A model generated the notes under the pieces. That model searched no databases. It worked only from the letters and a program-made list of their open reading frames with translations, and had not been told where the DNA came from. A program made the position numbers and the translations under genes. From Candidatus Avimonoglobus intestinipullorum (GTDB lineage: Bacteria; Bacillota; Clostridia; UBA1381): a stretch of 7,960 nucleotides of DNA. Where the stretch lies: contig DVND01000161.1 in NCBI GenBank assembly GCA_018714645.1, positions 1-7,960 on the forward strand, read 5' to 3'. Shown here piece after piece: positions 4,991 to 7,960 of this stretch (the stretch's first letter is position 1; every line of letters starts with the position of its first letter).

Positions 4991-5368
4991 ATGTCGACAG
5001 AAAATATGAACATTGGCGAAGCAGAGCTTGAAATCATGAAAGTTGTGTGGAACGCAAAGGAGCCGATCAATGCAAACGCAATCGGCAAAGCGGTGGAACG
5101 CAGAGGGTGGAAGCGCACGACCATTGCCACCTTCCTTGCGCGGCTTGTGGATAAAGGCGCGCTGGCTGCGGAACGCAACGGCAAAGCCCTGTATTACACA
5201 CCGCTGATAACCGCTTCGGAATACAAAAAATCACAGGCGAAAACCCTGATTCAAACCGTGTTTGACGGTTCGGCGCAGGATTTGGTGGCAGCCCTGTTTG
5301 AGGAACATGCCTTTTCCGACGAGGACATCAAAGAATTGCGGGCAATCTTTGAAGAACAGGAGGGATAA
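4991..5368 (+). CDS. BlaI/MecI/CopY-family transcriptional repressor
   Basis: A 125-aa winged-helix repressor of the penicillinase-repressor family (PF03965), close to the usual length. The N-terminal DNA-binding domain (about 8-75) shows AELEIMKVVW (11-20), the recognition region WKRTTIATFLARLVDKGAL (40-58), and the wing/strand GKALYYTPL (64-72). A C-terminal helical dimerisation region follows, ending in FSDEDIKELRAIFEE (108-122). ATG 4991 was chosen because GGAGG (4978-4982) is 8 nt upstream; an in-frame ATG at 4976 has no such site and overlaps this one. The next gene begins 3 nt after its stop. At the position of the Asn101-Phe102 cleavage site known from staphylococcal BlaI/MecI, this protein has Ala101-Leu102 by eye alignment. 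It should repress its own promoter through the twin palindromes. Confidence 0.95.
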   Translation: MSTENMNIGEAELEIMKVVWNAKEPINANAIGKAVERRGWKRTTIATFLARLVDKGALAAERNGKALYYTPLITASEYKKSQAKTLIQTVFDGSAQDLVAALFEEHAFSDEDIKELRAIFEEQEG

Positions 5369-5371
5369 GCC

Positions 5372-7252
5372 ATGCTCAGCACGGTATTTCAGGCATTGGT
5401 CATCCCCTCCCTTGCGGGTGCCGTTTTTGCGATGCTGCTCACGGCGGTACGGCCGCTCACCAGAAAGCTGTTCGGCTATACATGGCACTATTACATCTGG
5501 CTGGCCGTCTTAGTGGTGATGCTGCTGCCCGTCCGGTTTTCCCTGCCGTGGCAGGCGGCGTTTAACCCCCCTGCCCAGGCAATGCAAGCGGCACGGCAGG
5601 CGCAGACGGCGGATCCCGTGCAGACAACCGGAACGGCGGTTTTGCAGCCGCCGGGAGCGGATCCCACTGCGGAAGTGCCCCAAAGAACCGGCGCATTTTT
5701 CAGGCAGCTCATAAACAGTGCGCAAGCATATACCGGCGTTGTTTGGCTTGCAGGCGTATTGTTGCTGCTATCAATCCACGCTGCCGGATACATCCGGCTA
5801 ATCCGGCAGGTACGCAGGACAACAATTCCCATTCCCTGCCCGGAGCTGGCCGCATACACCGGTAAAAGGGTGGCAGTCCGCACAGGCGGGACCTTTTCGT
5901 CGCCGTTTATAATGGGCGTCCTGCGCCCCACGCTGGTACTGCCGCGGGCAGAACTCACAAAAGAACAGCTGGACTATATCCTCCGCCATGAGATGACGCA
6001 CTTTCAGCGCAGGGATTTGCTGTATAAATTTTTTGCGGTATTTGTAAAATGCATCCACTGGTTCAACCCCGCAGCCTGGTACATTGTAAAGCAGATCCAT
6101 GCGGAATGCGAAATTTCCTGTGATTTATCCGTTGTGCGCAATATGGGCAAGGATGAGGAACGCGGCTACGTGAACACCATTCTTTCATTATTGTCAGGCA
6201 AGCAGTCAAAAAGCCTCCCGTTGACAACAGGGATGACGGGGAGCAAAAAAATGTTGAAAAGGAGATTTATCATGATGAAAAACAGGAAAAAGACCAGCAG
6301 GCTGATGTCGGCCTTATCGGTGGCTGCTGCCGCCATGATGCTTTCCACGGCTGTGTTTGCAAGCGGCGTACTGTCAGGCTTGGCTGAGGAGGATTACACC
6401 ATTGAAATTACGAGGGGCGGCGCACAGGTTGCGCTTGCCAGCGCGCCCTTCGCCGAAAACGCTTCCGTATACGTGCCGCTGCGCGCCTGCCTGGAGCAGG
6501 CAGGGTTTGACGGCAGCAACAGTTCCATCAAATGGGAAAACGGCAGCGTAACGCTTGCGATTGTGCAGAGCAACGGCCTTGCGGGGATGTTCCGTTTTGA
6601 GATCGGCAATAACTACGTGGGATTGAAGCACATTGACGCTGCTGAGCTTCATACCGCGTCCATGGCTCCCGAAACTTTTATCATGTCCCTAGGGATGGAA
6701 AATGCGCCTGTTTTAAGGAATGCAGTCACCTATATCCCGGTGGGAGACCTGAATTATATCCTGTATGGATTCCTTGCGAAAAGCGACGCTTCCTCGTTCC
6801 AGACATTTGCGTATCGGGTTTTTGATAAAAACAACAATGACGTCACCGCACAGTTTGACAGGGAAAATAACCTGCTGCTGCGGTTCAACAGTGCAAGGCT
6901 GCCAACGGAAGCCGAGCGCATGGCAGATCCCTCATACACCGTACAGGGGTTTTTCGGCGCATTTGAAACCGGCGATTTTGAACAGATGAAAGCATACTGC
7001 ACAGAAAATTTTGTAGACCAGTTTTTCGGCGATGGGTATTGCTTCGGCATGACAACGGCAACGCTTACCGACATGTCGGTGGATCCCATGGAATACGCCA
7101 AATCCTCTAATGATTTTCAAATTTTGGCGCACGTCGATATGACACCCCATGAAGACGCCGTCTTCGGCACAGACCAGACCGCGCTGTCCTTCCGGGTATC
7201 CCTCCTGCGGCAGCCGGACGGCAGATACCTGATAGACGCGTTCGGGTATTGA
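5372..7252 (+). CDS. M56 (BlaR1-type) membrane zinc metalloprotease with a non-beta-lactam sensor region
   Basis: A 626-aa signal-transducing protease. Membrane helices are expected at about 5-27, 38-55, 121-140 and 311-334. The cytosolic protease domain between helices 3 and 4 has the zinc motif HEMTH (206-210) and the downstream E247-x3-D251 motif (ECEISCD), with VAVRTGGTFSSPFIMGVLRPTLVLP (167-191) typical of BlaR1 proteins. The extracellular part (335-626) lacks the SxxK/SxN/KTG motifs of penicillin-binding sensors. Instead it has a copper-amine-oxidase-N-like stalk region (about 343-460, with VYVPLRACLEQAGF and TYIPVGDLNYILYGF) and an NTF2/DUF4829-like end (about 518-626, YTVQGFFGAFETGDFEQMKAY to GRYLIDAFGY). 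AGGAGGG (5359-5365) precedes ATG 5372. By analogy with BlaR1, signal binding would trigger proteolysis that removes the repressor encoded just upstream. The ligand is unknown. Confidence 0.9.
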   Translation: MLSTVFQALVIPSLAGAVFAMLLTAVRPLTRKLFGYTWHYYIWLAVLVVMLLPVRFSLPWQAAFNPPAQAMQAARQAQTADPVQTTGTAVLQPPGADPTAEVPQRTGAFFRQLINSAQAYTGVVWLAGVLLLLSIHAAGYIRLIRQVRRTTIPIPCPELAAYTGKRVAVRTGGTFSSPFIMGVLRPTLVLPRAELTKEQLDYILRHEMTHFQRRDLLYKFFAVFVKCIHWFNPAAWYIVKQIHAECEISCDLSVVRNMGKDEERGYVNTILSLLSGKQSKSLPLTTGMTGSKKMLKRRFIMMKNRKKTSRLMSALSVAAAAMMLSTAVFASGVLSGLAEEDYTIEITRGGAQVALASAPFAENASVYVPLRACLEQAGFDGSNSSIKWENGSVTLAIVQSNGLAGMFRFEIGNNYVGLKHIDAAELHTASMAPETFIMSLGMENAPVLRNAVTYIPVGDLNYILYGFLAKSDASSFQTFAYRVFDKNNNDVTAQFDRENNLLLRFNSARLPTEAERMADPSYTVQGFFGAFETGDFEQMKAYCTENFVDQFFGDGYCFGMTTATLTDMSVDPMEYAKSSNDFQILAHVDMTPHEDAVFGTDQTALSFRVSLLRQPDGRYLIDAFGY

Positions 7253-7267
7253 TGCGGCCCTGCCGCA
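7253..7267 (+). repeat. Small hairpin just after the M56 gene
   Basis: TGCGGC (7253-7258) and GCCGCA (7262-7267) form a 6-bp stem with a 3-nt loop, starting at the base after the stop codon. A-rich sequence follows on the + strand, so it is not a terminator in that direction. It may protect the 3' end or add to the terminator that follows. Confidence 0.45.
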
Positions 7268-7275
7268 AAAACAGC

Positions 7276-7309
7276 GGCACTGGGTGCAAACCGCACTCAG
7301 TGCCTTTTT
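7276..7309 (+). terminator. Terminator between convergent genes, probably bidirectional
   Basis: GGCACTGGGTGC (7276-7287) pairs with GCACTCAGTGCC (7293-7304) over 12 bp with one G/T wobble and a 5-nt loop. Five T (7305-7309) follow on the + strand. Read from the minus strand the same stem is followed by GCTG and five T, so it may serve both the M56 gene and the convergent flavoprotein gene, whose stop codon lies at 7308-7310, right at the T-run. Confidence 0.88.
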
Positions 7310-7784
7310 ATGATTCGTTAACGAGCTTCCCCGTCATATGGTCGATGCTGAATTCCAGGCAGGCGGCGCGGCTTCCGGCCGCTGCGATTTCCTTTTCGAT
7401 CGACTCCGCGTCAGGATAATATTTTTCAGCCAGCGCCCTGAGTTTCTCAAGGGCCTTTTCCCGATCCGCAACAACGGCGATCCTCCCGAACACAATCACG
7501 CTGCGGATGTTGAGCGACCAGTGCCCGTCCTTGCGGTACCCCTTGTCATAAACGCAGAAGGACGCCTTGCCGTGCTTGCTGAGGGCATCCATTTTATGGC
7601 CTTCCTTGGCACTGTGAAAGTACAATTTATGCGCGGCTTCATCATAGATAAAATCCATGGGGACGGTGTAGGGGTACGCATCGTCCCCCAGCAGGCCCAA
7701 TACGCCGCGCGGCTCATTTTTCAGAAGCGCCACGCATTCCTCATCCGTCAGCTGCTGCTTCCACCTTCTCATTTTCCGAAACAT
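7308..7784 (-). CDS. Pyridoxamine 5'-phosphate oxidase-like FMN-binding protein (NimA type)
   Basis: A 158-aa protein of the split-barrel flavin-binding superfamily, close to the NimA-like group (PF12900). Family signatures in order are MRRWKQQLTDEECVALL (5-21), RGVLGLLGDDAYPYTVPMDF (26-45), the cofactor-binding FHSAKEGHKMDAL (56-68), CVYDKG (77-82), SVIVFGRIAVV (95-105), and the closing IDHMTGK (147-153). Such proteins bind FMN and some reduce small molecules such as nitroimidazoles; the substrate here cannot be told. AAAAGGGGTG (complement of 7792-7801) is an acceptable ribosome-binding site 7 nt before the ATG whose complement is CAT at 7782-7784. It stands alone and convergent to the M56 gene, with its own promoter. 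Confidence 0.93.
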   Translation of the reverse strand: MFRKMRRWKQQLTDEECVALLKNEPRGVLGLLGDDAYPYTVPMDFIYDEAAHKLYFHSAKEGHKMDALSKHGKASFCVYDKGYRKDGHWSLNIRSVIVFGRIAVVADREKALEKLRALAEKYYPDAESIEKEIAAAGSRAACLEFSIDHMTGKLVNES

Positions 7785-7806
7785 GATTCTTCACCCCTTT
7801 TTTCAA

Positions 7807-7835
7807 ATTATACCATACAGCCTCCCCCCTATCAA
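7807..7835 (-). promoter_or_regulatory. Near-consensus promoter of the flavoprotein gene
   Basis: Read on the minus strand, TTGATA (-35, complement of 7830-7835, 5/6) is followed after 17 bp by a perfect TATAAT (complement of 7807-7812) with an extended TGG just upstream. Only about 22 bp separate the -10 from the start codon, so the leader would be short. No clear operator is visible. This suggests strong, perhaps constitutive expression. Confidence 0.82.
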
Positions 7836-7921
7836 TGTAATTTTATCCACAATGCTCCCTAAAGATGCGCTCCTACCTCCTGTAATAGCCGTATTTACTA
7901 AGTTTTCGGTAAAAGCAAAAC

Positions 7922-7953
7922 CCCCGAAGCAGCAATATACTCGGGGATTTTGT
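7922..7953. terminator. Hairpin at the right edge, probable terminator of a gene outside the window
   Basis: CCCCGA (7922-7927) pairs with TCGGGG (7941-7946) around a 13-nt loop. On the + strand ATTTTGTTT follows; on the minus strand the stem is followed by GTTTTGCTTTT. No + strand gene runs up to it, so it most likely ends a minus-strand gene to the right of the window. The remaining part of 7836-7921 shows no gene or other element that I can support. Confidence 0.6.
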
Positions 7954-7960
7954 TTATTAT

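Noticed and set aside
5372..7252. Beta-lactam resistance sensor (true BlaR1)
   Set aside because: No SxxK, SxN or KTG motifs are seen in the extracellular part and no beta-lactamase or PBP2a gene lies nearby.
7338..7862. 174-codon open frame on the + strand
   Set aside because: It is antisense to the clear NimA-type flavoprotein gene, runs over that gene's promoter, and has no family signature.

Overview
This window looks like chromosomal DNA from an anaerobic Firmicute of class Clostridia, perhaps a gut Oscillospiraceae/Ruminococcaceae-type lineage. The evidence is strong AGGAGG ribosome-binding sites, moderate GC with AT-rich promoters, a clostridial-type FeoB, and the DUF2325 and DUF3793 families. 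The species cannot be named from the sequence.

Bases 1-3737 are a ferrous-iron uptake operon on the + strand. A sigma-A-like promoter is overlaid by GTTAGT/ACTAAC inverted repeats and is followed by two different FeoA proteins, FeoB (834 aa, with an unusually long, very acidic outer loop), a 57-aa FeoB-associated Cys-rich membrane protein, and a Cys/His-rich DUF2325 protein. Bases 3738-4876 extend the theme. A perfect 16-bp copy of the same GTTAGT..ACTAAC box precedes a DUF3793 protein carrying four CxC pairs. A short flavodoxin with its own promoter and dyad follows, closed by a strong terminator. The shared box argues that one metalloregulator, probably of the DtxR/IdeR/MntR type, controls feo and DUF3793 together. 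Flavodoxin, the iron-free replacement for ferredoxin, fits an iron-limitation response.

Bases 4877-7309 hold an independent two-gene module. It has a promoter with twin TCTACCATGGTAGA palindromes, a BlaI/MecI-type repressor, and an M56 (BlaR1-type) membrane zinc protease. The protease's extracellular part is not a penicillin-binding domain but a stalk-like domain followed by an NTF2/DUF4829-like region. By analogy with BlaR1-BlaI, signal sensing should activate the protease and remove the repressor. Here the visible targets are only the module itself.

Bases 7253-7960 hold a probably bidirectional terminator, a convergent minus-strand pyridoxamine-phosphate-oxidase-like (NimA-type) flavoprotein gene with a near-consensus promoter, and a hairpin at the right edge that probably ends a gene outside the window. 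I saw no tRNA, rRNA, CRISPR array, insertion sequence or attachment site.
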